From: Blattamonas nauphoetae
Lineage: Eukaryota; Preaxostyla; Oxymonadida
Reading direction: 5' to 3'
DNA length: 64,000 bases
Assembly (NCBI GenBank): GCA_033064195.1
Contig: JARBJD010000088.1
Location: 62,001 to 126,000 of the forward strand
Below are positions 35,262 through 45,600 of the stretch, one piece after another. Made by a program: the position numbers and the translations under genes. A model generated the notes under the pieces. That model was not told the origin of the DNA, ran no database searches, and saw nothing but the letters and a program-made list of their open reading frames with translations. Each line of letters begins with the position of its first letter. Position 1 is the first letter of the stretch.

Positions 35262-36000
35262 TTCAGAACGGGTGAGTTTCTGGCAGATTGGATCCAGCCA
35301 TTATTTCGAGTAAAACAGATCCGGAAGGCATCGTTCACGTGAATAACCATGATGTTAAAGCATCTGAAAAGATTGATCACAAATGACAGAATTGATGAGT
35401 GAAGTGGATGATATGCGGCACGTGGTGATGGATCGAGCGATCGAAGTGGATCGCTGTGTTTGTGGAATCAAACAACAAACAAATCGTTCAAACAGAACAG
35501 TAAAAAAGAGACAACGAACAAGAGCTATGTCAAACGATGCAGACACGACGGAGGGGAAAAGAGGTGAAATGCGAGTTGAGTGATGAGACGAAACGAGTGA
35601 TGTGAGACAATGACGAAGTGGATGGCGAATCACAACCAATGTGTCCAACGACAAACAAGAACTGCTTCTCATTCAATTCGATGAGGGCAGAGTGAGATGT
35701 GAGAGATGACAGGAACAAAGAAGACCAACACAATCATCAAATAAAACAACCACACATTACATCTCGACTCAAATGTCCGTGCAGAGTGTCGAGTTGTCGC
35801 GTGTTCACAGAGACGGGATGTCGTGTTGGATTCTGTGTTCTGATTGGACTGGTTGGCCGCAACAACAAAGCAAAAGACGAGGAACGAGATGATTGTGAGA
35901 AAAGATGAAAGGCGACGAAAATGAAGACACGGAATGACGAGCACAAAAAAAGAGCAAATGAAGAAGAGGTGAACAAGAAAACAATGAAGCAAAAGAAGAC
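35262..36000. repeat. K-array spacer, copy 1
   Basis: Strongly similar to 41740-42600: both begin with the reverse complement of leader sequence, contain ATGACAGAATTGATG and then GTGATGGATCGAGCGATCG, and share the AACCAATGTGTCCAACGAC block. Short open frames present in both copies (for example 35383-35583 and 41861-42082) differ in length and reading after 40 codons, so I do not call a gene. Presumably the promoter of K1 and downstream sequence of the remnant gene next door. Confidence 0.65.
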
Positions 36001-36002
36001 GA

Positions 36003-36405
36003 TGGGTCTGTGCAGAACATCGAACAGCGAATCGCCTTTCGTCCAATCTACAATTCCAACTTCTCCTGATTCTCCCAACATTTCCACAAATTGGGGTGTT
36101 TCCACCGGATGTGAGATTGATGTTGGATCGGGTTGGAAGATATGGGAAATCACTGTTTGTTGTGTCTTGATCAGATGGTCAACGCTGTTCTCAGGAATCG
36201 TTTCTTCCATTTTCTGTTCCAGTTCCATTTGAGCAGCTTCTTCCTCGTCCAGTTCTTGAGGTTGCTGTCCCTTTTTCTGTTTTCTGATGGTTCTGCTTTC
36301 TACGGTGCCAGCAGATGATCACGACGAAGACGACGAGAATGAGGAGACAGACGAGGGAGACAAGGAGAGGAATCCACCATTTCGTGTTGTCTTTTAAAGT
36401 TTGAG
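36003..36405 (-). pseudogene. K remnant: membrane and juxtamembrane segment only
   Basis: Matches K3 at about 43310-43690. It encodes the membrane helix region (WWIPLLVSLVCLLIL), an altered basic stretch, then a displaced frame with MEETIPENSVDHLIKT and PVETPQFVEMLGESGEVG ending near SLFDVLHRP. Both the ectodomain and the kinase-like tail are gone. It marks an extra K gene that has been almost wholly deleted between K1 and K2. Confidence 0.8.
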
Positions 36406-36882
36406 ACGCTTTCTTTCACCTCCTTTTGTTCTCATGGCAGAAAATAGCAGACGATTCATGAAAAAGTTCAGTGGACGAGAAAGGGTGTGAAGTGTTCTGT
36501 GTGTCGCAAGATTTCGACGACGGAGATTGTCATGGGAAATGATTCAAGTACAGAAGGGAAAAGACACGAAGAATGAAGAATCCATCCAACTGTTGCTGTC
36601 GATAGATCGAGAACAGACTGGAGGAGATCATTTCTTCAGAAAAGGAAAGAATAGTGCTGTTAAGGTGTCAAAGCGAGGAAGAGTGAGGTGAAGAACGAGG
36701 AGAGAAACTAAATCGAAGAACCCAACAATCTTGGTTGGTTGGAAAAACGAATATCTCCATACGATGACAACATAGAAGGAGATGAAGTTCAGAGCAAAGA
36801 AAGTGCAATGACGAAAATGTCTCTGAGAGAAGAAAGGTCCATCATTTGTCGAGATCGATTTGTGTTTCGATGGTGACATGCT
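36406..36882. repeat. 3' flank of K2
   Basis: Second copy of the K 3' flank (compare 29690-29880). No gene seen; an 83-codon minus-strand frame (36628-36879) matches nothing. Confidence 0.55.
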
Positions 36883-39800
36883 TTAACGAAGTGGAACGTC
36901 GAGAACACACATTCGTCCTGTGACAATCTGTCGCTGCGCGTTCACGGCATCAAGTTCTCTGAAAGGCACTTGGCCAGTCTCAATCTCCCACAATACCATG
37001 CCAAGCCGAAAAACCAACACTTTCTTCACATCCACGTTCGTGTCTTCATTCGCTGTTTCAGGTGCAGACCATCTCTTCGCTTCTTCTGCTTCCTCACGTG
37101 CCTTCGACACAATCGATGTTTGATTCTGAAGTGTGTTTTGGCTATCTCCAGTCATCTGAATTGACGGTGTCGTCAGTTGGAGCCAAGTTTGTTCATTTGA
37201 GTCAATCAGAATCCAGCGAGATGTTAAAGATGCGAACAGTTGAGATGTCGAGTTGATTCGAGCAGCGTTCTGAAGACCACGCACAATCGACTCCATCATC
37301 GCTTTCTTGTTCACTTCTCGATTGGTTGTGTGCAATCTGTCGTACAGCGTTTCGAACTTTTGGAGTGTTCTCGTTTCAGCAACTCCATCCCCTGTTCCAA
37401 TCACCGTCACTCCCTTCTCTGTCACATCTGCTTCGTGCTGTCCGGTCATCGCTGGCTCTTCTTTCGTTGGCGGACCGAACGATTGATCCATTTCCGTGGT
37501 AACACCTCCAATCGGCTTTGTGGATCCCTCTCCAACGATCGTGCCGAATCCGTCCTCTTCCATCTTATCCTCAATTTGCGCTTCCATTTCAGCCAGTGGC
37601 TGGTTCTTCTCTTCTCCTTCATTTTTCAGGTTGCGACGAAGGCAGACAATTACAACAACGATGATGACGATGAGAAGCAGGGAGACAACAACCACCAATG
37701 GAATCCACCATTTCATGCTGTCCTTTATCGCTTGGGCGAATCGATCAGAACTGTTCGGTTGGATCAAAAACGAGTCAGCTGTGCGAAGATCATTTCCAAA
37801 GATGAGACGACCTCGCCATTCAAGAGACTTCGAGAAAGTGGGCAACGATGATTCGGAGAGCGAGAGAACAATCTCTTTCTCTGAGAATGACGTCGTGGAG
37901 TTCAGATTCAGTTCGAAGGAGCGTCTCTGTCCCTCTTTTCCTTCTTTCTACATCTCAAACACATCCAATCTCAGTCCACATGGAATAAGTGTCGTTCCGA
38001 CGATTGTGATTGCGAATGTCTTCGTTTTGGCTGTGTACGAGCTATTGCATGATTTCGGGATGAGTGAGGGAACGAAGAAGGACGAACTTATGATTGACTC
38101 CTTCCCTGTAAGATTGCAGCCTTCACCCACAATCCACGCCGAGTGGTCGTCTCCGGTTCCATCACCTCCATTCAGACTCCCAATTTCGATGTTTCCTCCA
38201 TCCGAGCAGTGGATGTTTCGACGGAGCGAAGGGAAGGATGGCAGATTCGGTGAGTTATCGTGGAATGAACTCGATTCCACTTCCAAAGTCCCATTCTTCA
38301 AGTTTACAGCTCCAAAAGAGAGATGTTTCAGTTTCATGTCTGAAATCGAAGTCGTGCAGTTGTCTAGCTGAAGAATCCCATTCGTCCATGAACAAATCTC
38401 TTCAGACAACTCGTCGTTCGATGAAGGTGTTGATTGAGGTCCAACGAATGATCCTTCTTTCAGCTTCATGATCGAGTTCTCAGCGAAGACGAGGATGAAC
38501 GAGGGAGAGAGTGAGTTAATCACAATCTCAACATCCAGAATCTCAAGTGTCGATGACGACACAACAATAATTCCAGATTCCACACTCTCACAAGCAGATG
38601 ACGGAATTCGAAGTGTCGGGTCAACATTTCCAAAACTCGAAAGAAGTGCAACCATCCCATTCGAAATCCGAATCGGTGATTCAAGTGTCGCTGAGTCAAC
38701 AATCCCAATCGTCGGTCGACGAACTCCAAGTTGAGCAACAATCTCCCAAGCAACTTCCACAGACGAGCATGGACGAGTTGATTCTCCACAAAACCGACTC
38801 GTTTCTCCTCTTTCACCATCCACACACAGAGACAGAGGATCTTGCTTCTGCGGAGTTGTGAATGTCAGCATGTTATTCAAAACAACTTTCAAATCTGGGT
38901 TCGTGGAGGCAATTGATTGGACGGTGAAGGTAGTGTCGAAAGCGAGGCTGTCTGGCCATCCAAGTGCGATTTCTTCAGACAAAGCTGATGCGGCAGACGC
39001 AGCAGAGATGACAAACGAGAAACCAGAATTGAGTGTCACAGAATATCGTCCCGAGAGGCCGCTTCCAGACAGTTGGACGCGGATGAAGGTGTTGATGGAG
39101 TTGGGAGTACGGGAGACCAAGCTGACACCAATTGGTTCAGCCATCGTTGTGAATGATAGGTCTCCCAAACATAACACATTCACATCATTCTTCTTCATCT
39201 CGATGATCACATATCGAGTGTTCAATGCCATGTTCACGTTCGCTGGTGTTTCGGAGTCGACCAGGATTCCTTGAAGTTGTCCTTTCGACGAACTGAACAC
39301 AACATCAATCGTCACTGTCTCTTCTGTTCCATTCACTGACAGTGTCACTTTGTGAGTTCCTTCCAGATTCACTCCTTCCAGGCCGATGCTGACGGTCTTC
39401 AGTGCTTGGTCGTATTCTTGCCCGTTGATGGTTGTCAGACGAGGCGGATTGGGGACGATGAGGTTGAGAAGTGAAGGCACGGCGATGTGTTGGTCAGACA
39501 GGGTTTGTGATTGAGCACTGACGATTCGGTATGTCTCTCCATATCTCAACTTTGGTGAGTCGCCAGTGAGAGGGACAGTCAACACTTCGGAGGTTGTCTG
39601 TTGTGGCCGGAAGTCAAAAGCGAGGACATCGTTGTGAGAGAGAGTCACAGAGAGGATGCCAGAGGGGATGCTTCGACCAGAAATGGTGATCAATGCATTC
39701 ATCTCGCTTGCGTCCAGAACACAGCTTACGGAGAGGATGAAACTACCGAGAAATGACGACTCGACGATATAATACTCGGTGAGTGGTTCTTGTACGAGGC

Positions 39801-41739
39801 CATTCTCGCCAAGTGAAACACGACACGAACTTTCATCGATGTTGTCGAATGAGAAAGAGAGCACTCGTCCAATGTTCGGTGCCTGGACATCTGTTGGTGT
39901 TCTTGTTCCATCAGAATTGTCAATCAGCACCAGAACTGTTCCCATGATCGTCTCGCTCATCTTCAGAGTGAATTCTGCAGTGTCATCATCAATTTCTGTC
40001 GGTTCACATGAAACATGTGTGACACTCGTGGTTGGTTTTGGGAGATGATCATCTGTGCCGACTTCGGGATACACTCGCAGTCGAGGAGAGTCGGATGTCG
40101 AAACACATCCAACCATCGTCTCCGATGTGATCAAAGGAGTCTTCCCAGCAAACATGATGTCGTTGCCGGGATTAACACCTGCTTTGTTTCCTCGAAAATT
40201 GACAAAATTGAGCTGGACGGATTTTGCAGTGAAGAAGTACAGTGCTCCTCCACTGTAAAGAGCTCCCGGGTCGGTACTTGTTGTGCTGCAGTTCTCGAAG
40301 AGACAATCTGTGATCGATGACGATGTCGAGACAGCGTCCCATTTGGACCAATAGATGCAACCTCCATGTGACTTAGATGTGGAGTCGACGAAAACACAGT
40401 TGATCAACGTCGTTGATGGTCCATATGAAAGATGGAGTGACCCACCCATTTTTGGACTCGAGCAGTTAACGAATGACGACGACGTTGCGACGAAAGTGGC
40501 TCCGAGCGATGCACTGAAGAAAAGGGCACCACCGTAGGAACCAGCTGTACACGTCTTGAACGAACACTCGTCGACAAGGAGAGAGCCTTTGCCACTGAGA
40601 TAGATCGCACCGGCACGCAAATCTGATGATGCTGATGAGCAGTCTTTGAATGTGCACAGTTTGAAGAAGGCTGATTGGGGAAGTTCTTGTCGGTCTGCGA
40701 AGTGTTGGCTGAGATGGGTTGGAGTGTCGGTCAAGCACGACGAGAACGAAGTGTTCAGACTCAGAAGACTTCCCAGCACGTTCGCATTCATGTCCACACA
40801 CGCTGTTCCATAAAGATGGTTCGTGCTCGAACAAACTCGGTTGCCTGTCACACGCTGAGTCAACTCCATCCTTTCAAGTTCGTCCACCTTCACGTTTGAT
40901 GGCTTGCTCGTCGTGTTCACGATCTGGCTCTTCATCAGCTGCGACGACACCTTCCAAGGCAGGGCTGCATGTTCGCCAGTTCGTGCCGTCTTGTCTGTCC
41001 CACTTCCAAAACCAATCAGAGGGCCAGTCCGAAATGTCAGGCAACAATCGCTGATCGAAAGTTCGGACGCCGATATCCGAATTTCTTCAACATATTTGGT
41101 TTCTTCAATTGTTGTCCATGGTTGTCCAACATTCGCTGCGAGATCTGACTGGTGAGTGAGTTCGGCAAGAGGCATCAGGGAGACGAGCGACGACGAAATG
41201 TGACGACAGTTCCAGATTTCCAGAGAACTTCCAATATCACCTGATTGTCCATCTATCATATCGGCCAGCATCACAAACGGAGAGTTCATCCCGTTTGAGC
41301 GAATATCACTCTCCGACACTGTCACAAATGACGATGAAACTGACGCGATGAGAGAGGAGCGTCCTTCGCTGTGAAGGCAAAGTGATGTCAGTGAAACTGT
41401 CGAATTTCGAATCCTGAAGATCGACAGCTGCCAATCCTCATCAGCACTTGACCAATTAATTCCATTTTCAGTTTCAGTTTCGAGAGCGTTCCGTTCAACA
41501 GAGATATGGAGTTCAGTCTTCATTCCTTCCAGAGTCAGCGTTCTTGAAATCACTGGGTATCCACATGAAGAGAAGACGCCATTTGGAAGATGAATTCTAT
41601 CATTGCCATTCCGAAGCTTGGAGTTTGATGGTCGGATATGCTCGTCCAGGAACAGGGTGAGGGATCTGGTTCCCGTTTCCTTCCCATCCGAAGCTATTGC
41701 GAGTGAGAGTGCAGTGGCGATTAAGTGGATGAGAGTCAT
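36883..41739 (-). pseudogene. K2: K-family surface protein; one in-frame TAG and a shortened pseudokinase tail
   Basis: 1,619 codons in one frame from ATG 41739 to TAA, broken only by TAG at codon 1264 (37948-37950), where K1 has TCG. Domain order is that of K1: signal peptide (LIATALSLAIAS), Pmp-like beta-helix (GGALFF, FRGNKAG), Ig-like repeats, second beta-helix, membrane helix about 1341 (WWIPLVVVVSLLLIVIIVVV), kinase-like tail (RWSAPE about 1558). After VNAQRQIVTG it ends MCVLDVPLR, whereas K1 goes on for about 60 residues; the ending equals sequence in the K1 3' flank, so roughly 350 bp were deleted, removing the RPS-containing end of the pseudokinase. Long tracts of the Ig-like region are almost identical to K1. 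Confidence 0.85.
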
Positions 41740-42642
41740 TCTTCGATTTTTGAGTTTTGGGCAGATTGGATCCAGCCATTATTTCGAGTATCGCTGACCC
41801 GGAAGGCATCCTTCACGTGAATAACTCTGACGTTAAAGCAACTGAAAATGTTGATCAAATATGACAGAATTGATGTGTGAAGTGGATGAGATGCAGCGTG
41901 TTGTGATGGATCGAGCGATCGAAGTGGATCGCTGTGTTTGTGGAATCAAACAACAAAGGAATCGTACAAACAGAACAGAAGAAAATAGACAACGAACAGG
42001 AGTCGGGACGGACTCCAAAAAGACTCGAGAGCGAAAAGAGGTGAAATGCGAGTTGAGTGATGAGACGAAACGAGTGATGTGAGACAATGACGAAGTGGAT
42101 GGCGAATCACAACCAATGTGTCCAACGACAAACAAGAACTGCTCCACATTCATTGAAATGAGGGCAGAGTGAGATGAGAGAGACGGCAGGAACAAAGAAG
42201 ACAAACACAATCATCAAACAAAAGATCCACACAACACATCCCGACTCAAATGTCCGCGCAGTGTCGAGTTGGAGAGTGTTCACGGCAAGGTGATGAAAGG
42301 TGATACAGAAGAGAAAAAAGAATAGAAGACAAACGAAGAAGCTTAAGATGACGATGGATGGAAAGATGGGAAATGAAGAGAGACGGGTAGTCGTGCTGGA
42401 TTCTTCGTCCTGATTGGAATGGTTGGCCGAATCAACGAAGCAAAAGATGAGGGATGAGATGATTGTGAGAAGAGATGAATGGCGACGAAAAGTAAGAATC
42501 TGAATAACAAACACAAAAAAGAGCAAATGAAGAAGAAGAGGTGAACGAGGAAACGATGAAGCAAAAGAATACGATGGTGTGATCAATGAAAAGATGAAGA
42601 TGAAGAATGGACAACCGAGAACGAATAGAAAAAGTGATGAAA
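41740..42642. repeat. K-array spacer, copy 2 (promoter of K2 and 3' flank of K3)
   Basis: Near copy of 35262-36000 over its left half. A very hydrophobic 179-codon minus-strand frame (42107-42646) overlaps the end of K3; its hydrophobicity is what a complementary reading of Glu/Asp/Arg-rich, AAG/GAG-rich DNA gives, so it is not called. Confidence 0.6.
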
Positions 42643-45600
42643 TCAAGAGTGGATGTCCAGTTCATCACTTGGATTTGGAAGATGGGCTGGCAGTTGAGCG
42701 ACCTTCGATTCTGCCTCACCCAACCCACTCAACACATCTTTCAGACTCGGACGGTTTTTTGGGTCGAACGAGAGGCATTTCGTGATCAATTCCCGAATGT
42801 CGGTGTCCAAAACCAGTTTCAGGTTTGGGGTCACTCCTCCCTCGTTCTGACGAGCTGCATTCGCTTCGTCCATCTCTTTCCAAGGCACTTCTTCCGTCCA
42901 CACTTCCCACAGAACCATTCCCAGACTGAACACCAATGCCGATTCCACATCAATTTTCTCTTCATTCATCCGAGACAATTCTGGTGCTCTCCATCGCTGG
43001 CCCTCATCTGCCATGTTCTTCACAGCTGAGAGCCTTCCCCCGAAAAAAGACTCGTCCTGCTCTCCAACTGTCCTTACTTGTTGACCGACATTCTTTGTTC
43101 CTTGCTGGCCGTCCTGCGGTCCTTCAGGAATCGTTGCTAATCGAAGCTGCACCACATCTTTGTTCACAAGCACCCAGCGAGGAGAGAAGCGTGTTATGAC
43201 CTCACTCGTTTTGAATTCTCCCCAAATCCTAACCAGTCCCTTCGTCATCTTTCGACTCAAATCTTTCTTGTCAATCACCCTCTTCTTCTCTGGTCTGTGC
43301 AGAACATCGAACAGCGTGTCGGCCTTCGTCCAATCCACCATTCCAACTTCTCCTGACTCTCCCAACACTTCCATAAACTGAGGTGTTTCCACAGGATGTG
43401 AGATTAATGTTGTATCGGGTTGGAAGACGTGGGAATTCACTGTTTGTCGAGTCTTGATCAGATGGTCAACGCTGTTCTCAGGAATCGTTTCTTCCATTTT
43501 CTGTTCCATTTCCATTTGAGCAGCTTCTTCATCGTCCATCTCTTTCATTGCTGTCCCTTTCTTGGTTTTGTGATTGTTCTGCTTTCGTTGGCGCCAGCAG
43601 ATGATCACAACGATGACGATGAGAATGAGGAGGCAGACGAGGGAGACAAGGAGAGGAATCCACCATTTCATGTTGTCTTTCACCGATTGAGAGAATCGAT
43701 CAGAACTGTTCGGTTGGATCAAAAACGAGTCATCCGTACGAACATCATTTCCAAAGACGAGACGACCTCGCCATTCCAGAGACTTCGAGAATGTGGGCAA
43801 CGACGATTCAGAGAGCGAGAGAACAATCTCTTTCTCCGAGAACGAAGTCGTCGAGTTCAGATTCAGTTCGAAGGAGCGAGACTGTCCCTCCATTTCATCT
43901 TTCGTCACTTCAAACACTTCCAATGACAGACCACAAGGAATAAGTGTCGTTCCAACAATGGTGATCGCGAATGCCTTCGTCTTTGTTGTGTACGAGCTAT
44001 TGCATGATTTTGGGACGAGCAAGGGAACAAAGAAAGATGCTTTGGCGATCGATTCCTTTCCTGTGAGATTGCAGTTTTCACCCACAATCCACGCTGAGCT
44101 GTCGTCTCCGGTTCCATCACCTCCATTCAGACTCCCAATTTCGATGTTTCCTCCATCCGAGCAGTGGATGTTTCGACGGAGCGAAGGGAAGGATGGCAGA
44201 TTCGGTGAGTTATCGTGGAATGAACTCGATTCCACTTCCAAAGTCCCATTCTTCAAGTTTACAGCTCCAAAGGAGAGATGTTTCAGTTTCGTGTCTGAAA
44301 TCGAAGTCGTGCAGTTGTCCAGCTGAACAATCCCACTCGTCCAAGAACAGATGTCTTCAGACAACTCGTCGTTCGATGAAGGTGTTGATTGTGGTCCAAC
44401 GAATGATCCTTCTTTCAGCGTCAAGTTCGAGTTCTGAGCAGACAGGAGGACGAACGAAGGAGAGAGAGAGTCAATCACAATCTCAACATCCAGAATCTCC
44501 AGCGTCGATGACGACACAACAATTATCGCTGACTCCACTTGTTCACAAGCAGATGAAGGGATTCGAAGTGTCGGGTCAACATTTCCAAAACTCGAAAGAA
44601 GTGCAACCATCCCATTCGAAATCCGAATCGGTGATCCAAGTGTCGCTGAATCAACAAGCCCAATCGTCGGTCGACGAACTCCAAGTTGAGCAACAATCTC
44701 CCAAGAAACTTCCACAGACAAGCAAGGACGAGTTGATTCTCCACAAAACCGACTTGCCTCTCCTCTTTCACCATCCACAAACAGAGACAGGGGATCTGGT
44801 TTCGGAGGTGTTGTGAACGTCAGCATGCCATTCAAAACAACTTTCAAATCTGGGTTCGTGGAGGCAATTGATTGGATGGTGAAGAGAGTGTCGAAAGCGA
44901 GGCTGTCAGGCCATCCAAGTGCAAGTTCTTCAGAGACAGCAGATGTGGAAGTTTGAGCAGTGACAGTAAACGAGAAGCAAGAATTGAGTGTCACTGAATA
45001 GCGTCCCGAGAGGCCGCTTCCAGACAGATGGATGGGGATGAATGTGTTGATTGAGTTGGGAGTGCGTGAGACCATGTCAAAGTGAGATGGAGAGGGGATA
45101 CTACACTTGATCTGATTGGGAATAACGATCGAGTGGCTTGGCTGAGATTTTGATTGAGCACTGACAATTGGGAATGGTTCTCCAACTTCGAAATGGTGCG
45201 GGTTTCCAGTGAGAGGGACAATCAAGATGTTGGAACTTGTCTGATGCGGTTGAAATACAAAATCGAGAACGGTGTCGTCAGAAAGAGTCACAGAGAGGAT
45301 GCCAGATGGGATCCCAGATCCAGAAATAGTGAGAAATGCATTCTCCTCGCTTTGATCCAGAGCATAATCGGCGGAGAGAACAACACTACCAACGAATGAC
45401 GACCTGATAACTTGATACTCGGAGATAGGCTCTTGCACGAGGCCACTCTCGCCAAGTGGAACACGACACGAACTTGAATCGGTGTTGTCGAATGAGAAAG
45501 AGAGCACTCGTTCAATGTTCGGTGCCTGGTCGTCTGTTGGTGCTCTTGTCCCATCAGAATTGTCAATCTGCACCAGAACTGTTCCTGTGATTGTCTCGCT

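Noticed and set aside
37240-38371. Long plus-strand open frames of 203 and 291 codons
   Set aside because: They are antisense to K2 in a strongly Ser/Glu-rich coding region; the minus-strand frame has the domains and paralogues.
42107-42646. Hydrophobic 179-codon frame resembling a multi-pass membrane protein
   Set aside because: Overlaps the end of K3 and is not preserved in the parallel spacer at 35262-36000; hydrophobicity arises from reading the complement of GAA/GAG-rich DNA.
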